From NCBI RefSeq assembly GCF_900547735.1, contig NZ_URHZ01000010.1:29208-93207 (forward strand): a DNA stretch of 64,000 nucleotides, given 5' to 3'. A program made the position numbers and the translations under genes. Positions 35,383-43,173 of this stretch are shown here, one piece after another. How positions within the stretch are numbered: position 1 is the stretch's first letter; every line of letters begins with the position of its first letter. This DNA comes from an uncultured Clostridium sp. (lineage in GTDB: Bacteria; Bacillota; Clostridia; Lachnospirales; Lachnospiraceae). Below the pieces are notes generated by a model. It searched no databases. It saw nothing but the letters and a program-made list of their open reading frames with translations, and was not told the origin of the DNA.

Positions 35383-36041
35383 AGAGAGAAGAAATGATTC
35401 GTGCGGTTGAGGAACACAAACTCATCGCGATTATGCGCGGAGTGGAGAAGGAGCGGGCGGTACCGGCTGCGCAGGCAATGTACCGGGGCGGCATCCGCTG
35501 TCTGGAGGTAACGTTCAACCAGAAGTCGGATACCAGGATTGCAGATACAAAAGAGATCATCTCTGAGCTGAAACGAAGTTTCGGCAGCCGGATGCGGATC
35601 GGCGCGGGGACCGTTATGTCGGCCGCTGAAGTTCAGGCGGCATATGAGAGCGGGGCGGAATTTATCCTGGCGCCCAATGTGGACATCTCCGTGCTGGATG
35701 AGGCGGTTCGGCTGGGGCTTTCGTCCGTCCCCGGAGCGCTTACCCCGTCGGAGATTGTCCTGGCATATGACCGCGGCGCCGCCCTTGTGAAGCTGTTCCC
35801 GGCCGGCAATATGGGTCTTTCGTACTGCCAGGCGATTTTTGCCCCCGTAAATCATATCCCGATGCTGGCGGTAGGCGGGATTGGACTTCATAACCTGACC
35901 GATTATCTGCGGGCCGGATTTACCGGAGCCGGGCTGGGTTCATGCCTTACGGATGCCAGGCTGATTCGGGAAGAACGCTATGAGGAGCTGGAAAAGCTGG
36001 CCGGACAGTTCGTGGAGAAGGCACGGGAAGCGGGTGGATGA
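35379..36041 (+). CDS. dgoA: 2-dehydro-3-deoxy-6-phosphogalactonate / KDPG aldolase
   Basis: 220 residues of the class I KDPG/KDPGal aldolase family: LIAIMRGVEKE, CLEVTFNQ (catalytic Glu), IGAGTVMS, and the Schiff-base lysine in ALVKLFPAGNMG, then PMLAVGGIG for phosphate. The start is a TTG whose bases overlap the previous stop (TTGA), 9 bases after AAAGGAG. It cleaves 2-keto-3-deoxy-6-phosphogalactonate (or -gluconate) to pyruvate and glyceraldehyde-3-phosphate. The neighbouring kinase and the galactonate dehydratase across the promoter favour the galactonate form. Confidence 0.9.
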   Translation: MKREEMIRAVEEHKLIAIMRGVEKERAVPAAQAMYRGGIRCLEVTFNQKSDTRIADTKEIISELKRSFGSRMRIGAGTVMSAAEVQAAYESGAEFILAPNVDISVLDEAVRLGLSSVPGALTPSEIVLAYDRGAALVKLFPAGNMGLSYCQAIFAPVNHIPMLAVGGIGLHNLTDYLRAGFTGAGLGSCLTDARLIREERYEELEKLAGQFVEKAREAGG

Positions 36042-37069
36042 TGAAGAAGTATACAATCGCAATTGACGGAGGGACAACCAATACCAGAGCCGTCCTCATA
36101 GACGGAAACCGGGAATTTGCTGCGGTTGAGATGTCCCGGACGGGAGTAAAAGATACGGCCGTGGACGGCCATAACGGGAAATTGAAGGAGGCCGCCAGAA
36201 CCTGTATTCACCGTCTGGTGGAGAATCATCTTACCGGTTTTGACGAGGTGGAGCGGGTGATTGCCAGCGGAATGATTACGTCCGGCTCCGGCCTGTATGA
36301 GATTCCGCACGTGACCGCTCCGGCCGGAGTCTTTGAACTGGCAGGGCGGATGCGGGAAGTTCTGATAGAGGATGTATGCCCGATTCCAATCCTGTTTATC
36401 CCCGGCGTGAAAAACTGCGATGAGCCGCTCACAATGGATCATTACCGGACGATGGACATGATGCGCGGTGAGGAAGTGGAAAGTATTGCCGTACTGGAAT
36501 CATATCCCAAGGGCCGCCCCTATCTGCTTGTTTTGCCCGGGTCCCACATGAAGCTGGTGGCGATTAATGAAAAAGGGCAGATAAGCGGCTGCCTTACCAC
36601 GCTCAGCGGGGAGCTTCTGTCCGCGGTGACGCATCATACGGTCATTGCGGACGCGGTAGGGAACGGTTTTGTGGAGGCGGATGCCTATGATCTCTCAATG
36701 GTGCTTGAGGGCAGCAGGGCGGCGGCCGCGGCCGGTTTTTCCCACGCATGTTTCCAGGCCAGAATTTTGAATCAGTTTGTGGAGCCGGATCACCGGAAGA
36801 TTGCGTGTTTTCTTCTGGGAGCCGTTCTGCAGAATGATATCGAAGTACTGAAAAGGGCCGGGCGGCCCTGGACGGACTGTGACGTTCCCGTTATTATCAG
36901 CGGGAAATTCCCGCTTGGAAGGGCATTTGCGGATTTGCTGAGAGAGGACGGCTATTACAGGGATATCCGGGAATTTTATCCCGACTCGAAGCTCCCGCTT
37001 TCGGCTCTGGGCGCGCTGATTGTGGCGGACGCGGGCAGGGGAGCACATGTTCGGGATACTTACGTTTAA
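36038..37069 (+). CDS. dgoK: 2-dehydro-3-deoxygalactonokinase
   Basis: 343 residues matching the DgoK family of the ASKHA fold: AIDGGTTNTRAVLIDG (phosphate 1) at the N-terminus, GMITSGSGLYEIPHV, and VLPGSHMKLVAIN followed by TLSGELLSAVTHHTV. It phosphorylates 2-keto-3-deoxygalactonate on C6 for the aldolase. The start overlaps the aldolase stop (ATGATGA), so the two are coupled. It is the last gene of the operon, and a terminator follows within 50 bases. Confidence 0.92.
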   Translation: MMKKYTIAIDGGTTNTRAVLIDGNREFAAVEMSRTGVKDTAVDGHNGKLKEAARTCIHRLVENHLTGFDEVERVIASGMITSGSGLYEIPHVTAPAGVFELAGRMREVLIEDVCPIPILFIPGVKNCDEPLTMDHYRTMDMMRGEEVESIAVLESYPKGRPYLLVLPGSHMKLVAINEKGQISGCLTTLSGELLSAVTHHTVIADAVGNGFVEADAYDLSMVLEGSRAAAAAGFSHACFQARILNQFVEPDHRKIACFLLGAVLQNDIEVLKRAGRPWTDCDVPVIISGKFPLGRAFADLLREDGYYRDIREFYPDSKLPLSALGALIVADAGRGAHVRDTYV

Positions 37070-37111
37070 AAAAGATATAAAAAGATATAAAATGATATAA
37101 AATGATGAAAG

Positions 37112-37152
37112 ATGGTTGGGAAAGAGTGGAAAGCTCATCCCGGCCATTTTTT
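37112..37152 (+). terminator. Terminator of the ABC / dgoAK operon
   Basis: ATGGTTGGGA (37112-37121) pairs with TCCCGGCCAT (37138-37147) with two G-U pairs, then TTTTTT. It closes an operon of about 11 kb. Confidence 0.8.
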
Positions 37153-37165
37153 ATTGAGTGGCAAT

Positions 37166-37190
37166 GAAAAGTTCGCAAAGCGTACTTTTC
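37166..37190. repeat. GTTCGC/GCGTAC hairpin
   Basis: GAAAAGT-t-CGC (37166-37176) pairs with GCG-t-ACTTTTC (37180-37190), with a single mismatch. It is the third of three hairpins of this type in the window. Confidence 0.65.
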
Positions 37191-37196
37191 GTTGTT

Positions 37197-37246
37197 TCAT
37201 AGGACGCCTATGATATAAAAAGCCCTCCGGGCAGGATGCGCACTCG
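37197..37246 (+). repeat. TCATAGG palindrome repeat, copy 1
   Basis: TCATAGG-acg-CCTATGA (37197-37213), then AAAAAGCCCTCCGGGCAGGATGCGCA. The second copy at 55607 keeps the palindrome and the following AAAAACGCTCCGCGAGGATGCACA. The remainder of the gap to 37402 shows no gene. Confidence 0.6.
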
Positions 37247-37402
37247 AGCGAAACTGTAAGAAATCCACTCTTTTTGTAAGGATCTTCCAGCGGTCCTGTA
37301 TGATAAGATAAGAGTAGAAGAAGGATGTGCTCATCCGAAGCAATATCCGTAGTAATAAGAGTGGATTTTTATGCGTCTGAAATACAGAAAGGAGGATTCT
37401 AT

Positions 37403-38845
37403 ATGTCCGGACTGGTAAAAGATTATGACTCATTCCGTATCCCGTACAGCCTTACGGAGACGGAACAACTGGAACGCTTTTTTGAACGGAAGGCGGAAGA
37501 GGGATATCTGATTAAGATGCTTTCCAATTTTGGCCAAAGAGGGGATTTCCTGATGACGGCTCGGGGAAAATACCATTTTTCAATCGGCATATACGGTAAG
37601 AAGGTGACAAAGGAAGAGGAGAAGACGGAGCAGTTTCTGGAGTTTCGGCAGCGGTGGGAGGAGAGCGGCTGGATTTATAATGCGGCGCTTAAAAACCTCG
37701 TGGTTTTCTACAGCAGGGAAGAGGAACGCCCCACTGTGCCATACACGGTATATCCTCCCTGCCGTCCGGAGGGACCACGTGAAGTGACCGTAAAAGAGGA
37801 GAATAAGGCCCTGCTCAGCATGGTCCTGATGAATTTGTTGCTGGCGATTCCCTACCTGTTCATTTTTGCCATCAATCCGATACGCCGCAATCATCATTAT
37901 GAACCGCTGGAGTTAGTATCCTGCCTTTGTATCGCTTTAACATTGTTCTGGATTTGGGAGACTCCCGCCACCGCGACGAAGCTCAGACAGAGGGAAGCAA
38001 AACGGTACAGGAGAGAGACGGGAAGTGTTCCGGAATTCTATCTGTTTTGGGATGAGATGACGCTGAATACAGTGGGAGGCATGGTGGTCGGTATCATCGG
38101 GATTACCTGCGGACTGAAGAGTCTGGCATTCAGGACAACGGCTCTTTCTGCGGCGGCATTTCTGGTGACTGCGGTATATATGATATTTCTGTATCAGGAA
38201 TATAAAAAAAAGAGGGATCGGAATTATGGCGTGAAGCGCTTTATTTCCATAATACCGTTCCTGCTGCTGATCGCTGCGTTCTGCTTTTATCCGTACCAGG
38301 GAACGTACCGTTACGCGCCCTCGGGTGCGGACTGGCTCATGGGGAGCACGGCGCAGGAACGGGAAGTGATTTCCTTGGGACTGGGCCCGGAGGAGCTGGG
38401 CTGGGGAGAAGAGGAATACAATTTCTATATCGACACATCCAATATGGCATGCCGGTCGGAGCGGGTTATCTTCCACAGGCAGGATACTGAGGATGCGCGG
38501 GATATAAGAAGAGACGATTACGAAAAAAACAGCAGATATATAGGGACTGTTCAGGCCGAATTAAGAAAAGAAACATATCTGAACCTCTATCTCAAACAGA
38601 AGAAGCTGTCCCTTAACGGCAGCGTTCTGCTGGACACGAAAGGGGAAATGAAGTACTATCTTACTCAGACGGGCAAAGAAATCATAGGGGTGAGTGGAGA
38701 AAAGGTGGTCATTTATTTTCTAAATACCTATGATGAGCGCTCGTTTAATGCTCAGGACGGGAAGCTTTTGAAGGAACTTGAAAGACTGGAAGAAAAACAA
38801 AAGAGCGGCGAAAACGGTTCCGTCAGGGCAGCGGCGCAATCATAA
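37403..38845 (+). CDS. DUF2812 domain-containing membrane protein
   Basis: 480 residues. The first 110 are a DUF2812 domain (EQLERFFERKAEEGYLIKML, FSIGIYGKKV). Five hydrophobic segments follow between about residues 138 and 300, then a C-terminal domain of about 180 residues likely outside the cell. ATG 37403 follows GGAGG by 7 bases. DUF2812 genes usually sit next to PadR-type regulators in Firmicutes, but no such partner is present here. Function unknown; sensing or envelope stress has been suggested for relatives, which I cannot verify. It stands between a terminator and an MBL-fold gene. Confidence 0.78.
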   Translation: MSGLVKDYDSFRIPYSLTETEQLERFFERKAEEGYLIKMLSNFGQRGDFLMTARGKYHFSIGIYGKKVTKEEEKTEQFLEFRQRWEESGWIYNAALKNLVVFYSREEERPTVPYTVYPPCRPEGPREVTVKEENKALLSMVLMNLLLAIPYLFIFAINPIRRNHHYEPLELVSCLCIALTLFWIWETPATATKLRQREAKRYRRETGSVPEFYLFWDEMTLNTVGGMVVGIIGITCGLKSLAFRTTALSAAAFLVTAVYMIFLYQEYKKKRDRNYGVKRFISIIPFLLLIAAFCFYPYQGTYRYAPSGADWLMGSTAQEREVISLGLGPEELGWGEEEYNFYIDTSNMACRSERVIFHRQDTEDARDIRRDDYEKNSRYIGTVQAELRKETYLNLYLKQKKLSLNGSVLLDTKGEMKYYLTQTGKEIIGVSGEKVVIYFLNTYDERSFNAQDGKLLKELERLEEKQKSGENGSVRAAAQS

Positions 38846-38866
38846 GACAGGGACGGTTTAAATAAG

Positions 38867-39676
38867 ATGGAAATCAGGGTATTAGCAGACAATAATACGT
38901 ATATTGATCAATATTTTCTGGGAGAACCGGCGGCGAGCTATTATATAGAAGCAGACGGCTGCCGCATTCTCTTTGACACCGGTTATTCGTCGGCATTCAT
39001 CTCGAATGCGTCGAAGATGGGAGTCGAACTCGAAGCAATCACGCATCTGGTGTTTTCACATGGGCACAATGATCATACGAGAGGTTTTTGCTGGCTGGCG
39101 GAGAAGAATGATTTAAGGAATGTGGAAATCATTGCACATCCCGGATGTTTCGATGAAAAAACGGATGAGACGGGCCTGGATATCGGTTCGCCCCTCACGG
39201 AAGACGAGGTGAGGAGGACGGGCAGATACAGACCGAGCGCCGCTCCGTATTTTATTACCGAAAACTGCGTCTTCCTGGGGGAAATCCCGCAGAAGAATGA
39301 TTTTGAAACGAGAAAACAGATTGGAACCCGCAAAATACGGGGAATAAAGGAGCAGGATTATGTGATGGATGATTCGGCGCTGGCGCTGAAAACGGATCAG
39401 GGCCTTTTCATTGTCACGGGCTGTTCCCACAGCGGGATCTGCAACATAACGGAATATGCGATGGAAGTTTGCGGCGAGAGGCGCATTGCCGGAATTCTGG
39501 GCGGTTTCCATCTGTTTGACACGGACAGCCGGCTGGAACGGACGATAGAATACCTTGGGAGGCTGAATGTAAGCTCTTTCTATCCCTGCCACTGCGTTTC
39601 GTTCAGGGCCAAGGCGAAAATGAACGAGGTTCTTCCCGTTGAGGAAGTGGGAGTGGGACTGAGGATTGTATTGTGA
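38867..39676 (+). CDS. MBL-fold metallo-hydrolase
   Basis: 269 residues with the metallo-beta-lactamase signature HLVFSHGHNDHTRG (HxHxDH) at about residues 59-72, plus TGCSHSGICN and LGGFHLF for the remaining metal ligands. This arrangement matches the dihydropteroate-synthase-like (MJ0301-type) MBL subgroup, possibly acting on a phosphorylated or pterin-type substrate. The ATG follows the DUF2812 stop by 21 bases, so the two may share a transcript. A hairpin terminator lies right after the stop. Substrate unknown. Confidence 0.83.
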   Translation: MEIRVLADNNTYIDQYFLGEPAASYYIEADGCRILFDTGYSSAFISNASKMGVELEAITHLVFSHGHNDHTRGFCWLAEKNDLRNVEIIAHPGCFDEKTDETGLDIGSPLTEDEVRRTGRYRPSAAPYFITENCVFLGEIPQKNDFETRKQIGTRKIRGIKEQDYVMDDSALALKTDQGLFIVTGCSHSGICNITEYAMEVCGERRIAGILGGFHLFDTDSRLERTIEYLGRLNVSSFYPCHCVSFRAKAKMNEVLPVEEVGVGLRIVL

Positions 39677-39679
39677 TTT

Positions 39680-39703
39680 AACTGCCGTGAGGCGGCAGTT
39701 TTT
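39680..39703 (+). terminator. Terminator after the MBL-fold gene
   Basis: AACTGCCG (39680-39687) pairs with CGGCAGTT (39693-39700), followed by TTT. The stem is short and lies between two convergent genes. Confidence 0.7.
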
Positions 39704-39724
39704 CACCGCCGCGGGCGGGACAGG

Positions 39725-40369
39725 TCAGGGGAAGAGGCTTTCCAGACCTGTTCTGTCTGTGACGGTGATTTTGCGGTATCCAAGGCCGATGTAGCCGTGA
39801 CCGCAGAATTCATTCAGGATTTTTGTCACGGTCACGCGGTTCAGTCCGACACAGATCGCCAGTTCCTCATGGGAATAGGGCAGGGTGGAACCGATGATGC
39901 CCTTGTCCGGATTCGGGTATTCCGTTTCTTCCAGAAGAAAACTGGCCACCTTCTGCCGCCGGTCATAGAGCGTCAGGCGTTTTACCTGGCTGCAGAGGTG
40001 GTTGCAGGAATCGGTGAGAAGCTGAAACAGAATGAGGCACAGTTCCTCCGATTTCATCAGGTACGGCATAAGACTCTGGGCCGTGCATGAGATGAGCGTG
40101 ACTTCGTTGACCGCGCTTACCGTGGTGGGGCGGGAGGACTGGGACAGGAAGGAGGAATCTCCAACCAGCCGGCCCGCTTCCATGACGGCGAGTGTAATTT
40201 CCCTGCCGTCGTCGCCCATATAGTAGATCCGGACGCGGCCTTTTTTGATCAGGTAGATGGTTCCGGCCGGTTCGCCCTGCATGTAGACGATACCGCCGGG
40301 AGGAACCGTTCTTGTGATTCCGGCCCGTTCAAAATAGAAGAACAGGGACTCCGGTACTTTTATCATCAT
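39725..40369 (-). CDS. Crp/Fnr family transcriptional regulator
   Basis: 214 residues. The N-terminal cyclic-nucleotide-binding-type barrel has GGIVYMQGEPAGTIYLIKKG and the C-terminus has a Crp winged helix with HEELAICVGLNRVTVTKIL. No cysteine set for an Fe-S cluster is visible, so it is not a classical Fnr oxygen sensor. The start is one of two adjacent ATGs (40369/40366) after GGAAAGG. It diverges from a DMT transporter gene, and the shared gap carries four ACTGTAA half-sites, likely its own operators. The ligand is unknown. Confidence 0.88.
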   Translation of the reverse strand: MMIKVPESLFFYFERAGITRTVPPGGIVYMQGEPAGTIYLIKKGRVRIYYMGDDGREITLAVMEAGRLVGDSSFLSQSSRPTTVSAVNEVTLISCTAQSLMPYLMKSEELCLILFQLLTDSCNHLCSQVKRLTLYDRRQKVASFLLEETEYPNPDKGIIGSTLPYSHEELAICVGLNRVTVTKILNEFCGHGYIGLGYRKITVTDRTGLESLFP

Positions 40370-40406
40370 TTTTTTCCTTTCCGCTTTTTCCTTACCGCGC
40401 ATAATT

Positions 40407-40500
40407 TGTTACAGTTTAGCCGAAGGCCGGACTGTAACGGATTCTGTGATAATTGTAGCATAGATTACAGTTTGTGAAAAGCCCTTGCGTTATACTGTAA
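40407..40500. promoter_or_regulatory. Four ACTGTAA half-sites between the Crp/Fnr and DMT genes
   Basis: GTTACAGT (40407-40414) faces ACTGTAAC (40430-40437), and TTACAGT (40465-40471) faces ACTGTAA (40494-40500). The last overlaps a TATACT -10 (40491-40496) with no good -35, suggesting an activator-dependent promoter for the transporter gene. Binding by the divergent Crp/Fnr protein is inference. Confidence 0.6.
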
Positions 40501-40528
40501 AGCAGTAATAACAAAAGGGAGAACGGGG

Positions 40529-41431
40529 ATGAAGAAAGAGTATATGATGGCGGGGGGAACCATTATTTTGTGGGGAATGATGCCGCCTTTTGCAAAACTT
40601 TTATTAAACGGACTGAGCAATGAGAAAACGGTATTCTTAAGCTCTCTCATTGCATTTATATTTCTGGCTGCCGTAAATCTGGCGACGGGAAAAGGTAAAA
40701 AATTTTTAGAGTACGGGGTAAAAGACTACGTGAAAATGGTTGCCCTCGGTTTTCTGGGAAAGTTCATGTACTCGGTGCTCTATTTTTACGGGCTTTCCGT
40801 ACTGACCGCCGGTGACGCCTGTATAGTCAATTATCTGTGGCCGGTTATGACCGTGATATTTTCCTGCCTTTGGCTGGGAGAAAAATTTACGGTCAGAAAG
40901 AGTATGGCAATCGCCATCTCATTTACCGGTGTCGTCCTTGTGGCGTCCAAGGGGAGTCTGGCCGGGCTTCTGGGCGGAAACCTGAAAGGCGTATTAAGCT
41001 GTGTCCTGGCGGCGGTCTGCTATGGGGCATTCAATGTTTTGAATAAGAAGGACAACAGGGATCAGTTTGTCAGCATGACGGTCTATTTCTTTACGGCAGC
41101 GCTGTTCTCCGGAATCTGGTTCTTCGCAAAGGGAGAATCCGCTGCCCTGACGGGGGTACAGACGGCGGGGATCATCTGGCTTGGAGTCTTTATGGACGCC
41201 GCGGCATTTCTCATGTGGGCCCTGGCTCTCCAGAAGGGGGACACGGCCAGTTTGTCAAATTTTGTTTATATTACACCATTCATGGCAGTCCTGTTTTCGG
41301 CGCTGTTCCTGAAGGAGGAGATTGATATCTATTCTGTGATCGGCCTGATGTTTATCGTGGCAGGTATTTTCGTGCAGATGGGACTCTCCGGCAGGAAATC
41401 CAGTTCGCGTGGGCGGGAGAGAGTTGCTTGA
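40529..41431 (+). CDS. DMT superfamily transporter (EamA domain)
   Basis: 300 residues with ten predicted membrane helices in two EamA repeats; each repeat carries the typical proline and glycine-rich turn (GGTIILWGMMPPFAKLL, and CVLAAVCYGAFNVLNKK for the second). The family exports amino acids, metabolites or drugs. It diverges from a Crp/Fnr regulator and shares an operator-rich gap with it. The start follows AAAGGGAG. The stop is 19 bases before the next likely start, so the acetyltransferase may be co-transcribed. Substrate not determinable. Confidence 0.88.
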   Translation: MKKEYMMAGGTIILWGMMPPFAKLLLNGLSNEKTVFLSSLIAFIFLAAVNLATGKGKKFLEYGVKDYVKMVALGFLGKFMYSVLYFYGLSVLTAGDACIVNYLWPVMTVIFSCLWLGEKFTVRKSMAIAISFTGVVLVASKGSLAGLLGGNLKGVLSCVLAAVCYGAFNVLNKKDNRDQFVSMTVYFFTAALFSGIWFFAKGESAALTGVQTAGIIWLGVFMDAAAFLMWALALQKGDTASLSNFVYITPFMAVLFSALFLKEEIDIYSVIGLMFIVAGIFVQMGLSGRKSSSRGRERVA

Positions 41432-41450
41432 ATTTAGTCGAGGAGAAATA

Positions 41451-42245
41451 ATGAGTATTTACCATATAACGGGTGAGAACCTTAAAAAACTGGAGCCACT
41501 GTACCTGGGATGGGAAGAGACGATGATATGGTCGGTTCTTCAGGGGGAGATGGGCAGCGCATGGGCGGATTCCCTTACGGAGCCGCGTTCGGCCAGGCTG
41601 GTGATTGCGGATTTCAGCTTTCTGGCGGGAGAGCCTGTCGGGGAACTGGCTGAGTTCTGGCCGGAGGAGGCCGCTTCCGGCTTCACGATCATGGTTCCGG
41701 AGAATGAAGCATGGTCGGAGGTAATCCGACGGGCCTACGGGGACAATGCAAAACAGATTGTGCGCTATGCGATCAAAAAGGAGCCGGATATTTTTGACCG
41801 GGATCAGTTAAGAAAGATGGCTGCCGCGCTTCCGGCCGGTTATGAATTAAGGATGATGGATGAAGCGGTTTACCGCATGGCCCGGGCGGAAAAGTGGTCG
41901 GAGGATTTATGCTCCCAGTTTCCGGACTGGGAAACATACGGAAAAAGGGGCCTGGGAACGGCCGTTCTGCATGACGGCATTCTTGTGGCAGGGGTATCCT
42001 CCTATACGGTATATCGGGGCGGAATTGAGATCGAGATAGACACGAAGGAAGAACACCGCAGGAAAGGCCTTGCCCTGGCGGGCGCCGCCAGGCTCATCCT
42101 GGAGTGCCTGGACAGGGGGCTTTATCCTGGCTGGGATGCACAGAACAGGGGGTCACTGGCTCTGGCCGAAAAGCTCGGATATCATTTTGAGCGGGAGTAT
42201 ACGGCGTTTGAAGTATACAGGCCGCAGAGGGCGACGCAACTGTGA
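41451..42245 (+). CDS. GNAT family N-acetyltransferase (GNAT_acetyltran, PF12746-like)
   Basis: 264 residues. The first half is the poorly conserved N-terminal domain of this subgroup (EPLYLGWEETMIWSVLQGEMG, MVPENEAWSEVI), the second half a GNAT domain: VSSYTVYRGGIEIEIDTKEE, HRRKGLALAGAARLIL (acetyl-CoA loop) and WDAQNRGSLALAEKLGY. The family includes zwittermicin-type self-resistance relatives, but most members have no known substrate. ATG 41451 is 7 bases after GAGGAG; the longer frame overlapping the DMT gene has no site. Confidence 0.83.
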   Translation: MSIYHITGENLKKLEPLYLGWEETMIWSVLQGEMGSAWADSLTEPRSARLVIADFSFLAGEPVGELAEFWPEEAASGFTIMVPENEAWSEVIRRAYGDNAKQIVRYAIKKEPDIFDRDQLRKMAAALPAGYELRMMDEAVYRMARAEKWSEDLCSQFPDWETYGKRGLGTAVLHDGILVAGVSSYTVYRGGIEIEIDTKEEHRRKGLALAGAARLILECLDRGLYPGWDAQNRGSLALAEKLGYHFEREYTAFEVYRPQRATQL

Positions 42246-42415
42246 CGGAAGAACGATGGAAGAATATGGTATAGCCCGGAGGTTCCCGGGAATTTGTCCG
42301 GTGCGGAAGGATTCTATGATTTTAAGAGGGCTGACGCGGATTTATCGGCAGGATATAAGAGGGAACACAAAACACGGTGATCTGGCAGATAGTGGAAAAA
42401 AATCTCAAAAAGTGA

Positions 42416-42450
42416 TTGACAATAAGGTTAGCATGTGCTAACCTTATTGT
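42416..42450 (+). promoter_or_regulatory. feo promoter with perfect 15-bp palindromic operator
   Basis: ACAATAAGGTTAGCA (42419-42433) and its exact complement (42436-42450) are separated by TG. TTGACA (42416-42421) overlaps the left arm, and a TAACCT hexamer at a 17-base spacing lies in the right arm. The core GGTTAGC..GCTAACC resembles DtxR/IdeR-type metalloregulator boxes (TTAGGTTAG half-sites), which suits an iron-uptake operon. It could also form an RNA hairpin ending the upstream transcript. Confidence 0.7.
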
Positions 42451-42530
42451 TGAGTTAGAAAGAACTAATTTTAGTTTGTTTATCCTAATGTCATGCACGA
42501 AAGGGTGATGATATGGAAAGGGAGGTAAAT

Positions 42531-42740
42531 ATGCCAATTTCTATGGGTACGGTTGGATCATCTTACACAATTAAGAAGGTAAGCGGCAATTCAGAGGTGC
42601 GCTCCCATCTTCAGTCTATGGGATTTAACGAGGGAACTCCGGTCAAGTTGATTACGCAGTTAAACGGCGATGTGATCGTCCACGTGAAGGAGTCCAGAGT
42701 GGCAATTAATAAAGAACAGGCCCGCCATATCCTGGTCTGA
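42531..42740 (+). CDS. feoA: FeoA family ferrous iron transport protein (first copy)
   Basis: 69 residues forming one SH3-like FeoA domain: GSSYTIKKVSGNSEVRSHLQ, SMGFNEGTPVKLI and KESRVAINKEQARHILV. FeoA binds FeoB and modulates ferrous iron uptake. The start follows GGGAGG by 5 bases; an upstream ATG at 42513 has no good site. It is the first of two feoA genes before feoB, right behind a palindromic promoter. Tandem FeoA genes are common in Clostridia. Confidence 0.9.
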   Translation: MPISMGTVGSSYTIKKVSGNSEVRSHLQSMGFNEGTPVKLITQLNGDVIVHVKESRVAINKEQARHILV

Positions 42741-42838
42741 CCGGGAGGGCGGTTTTAGCGGCACGGTGGAGACACTGAATCGTTCCGCTGCAGGTATATA
42801 AAAATATAGGGAATGAATGGTAAGGAAGGAGCACTGTT

Positions 42839-43069
42839 ATGACACTGAAAGAAGCAAAAGTGGGTTCTACCGTAAAGGTGGTCAAGATCCACGGAGAAGG
42901 CGCCTATAAGCGCCGCATTATGGATATGGGAATTACGAAGGGGAGCGAGATCTTTGTCAGAAAAGTAGCGCCTCTCGGAGATCCGGTTGAAGTTACAATC
43001 CGGGGGTATGAGCTTTCACTGCGTAAGGATGATGCTGACTGTGTGGATATCGAGGAGATAAGCGCCTGA
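42839..43069 (+). CDS. feoA: FeoA family ferrous iron transport protein (second copy)
   Basis: 76 residues, a second FeoA domain: KVGSTVKVVKIHGEGAYKRR, IMDMGITKGSEIFVRKVAPLG and DPVEVTIRGYELSLRKDDA, which fits the canonical FeoA pattern better than the first copy. AAGGAG precedes the ATG. It stands between the first feoA (98-base gap) and feoB (104-base gap with a second promoter-like site). Confidence 0.92.
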   Translation: MTLKEAKVGSTVKVVKIHGEGAYKRRIMDMGITKGSEIFVRKVAPLGDPVEVTIRGYELSLRKDDADCVDIEEISA

Positions 43070-43088
43070 GACACGTCGGCATAATATT

Positions 43089-43116
43089 TTGACGGATGGT
43101 TAGCTTAGAATAACCT
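43089..43116 (+). promoter_or_regulatory. Second metalloregulator-type site before feoB
   Basis: TTGACG (43089-43094), then GGTTA (43098-43102) and TAACC (43111-43115), with TAACCT in the -10 position. It repeats the layout of the feo promoter at 42416 in a degenerate form, which suggests that feoB can also be transcribed and iron-controlled separately. Confidence 0.5.
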
Positions 43117-43173
43117 TTGTTTAAATGAGTAATTGAGTTAATATCATTGCGAGAATGGCAGGAGGATGAAAAA

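Noticed and set aside
42419..42450. Riboswitch or plain terminator upstream of feoA
   Set aside because: It is a perfect short DNA palindrome overlapping a -35 element with iron-box-like half-sites. An operator explains it better, although terminator activity is not excluded.
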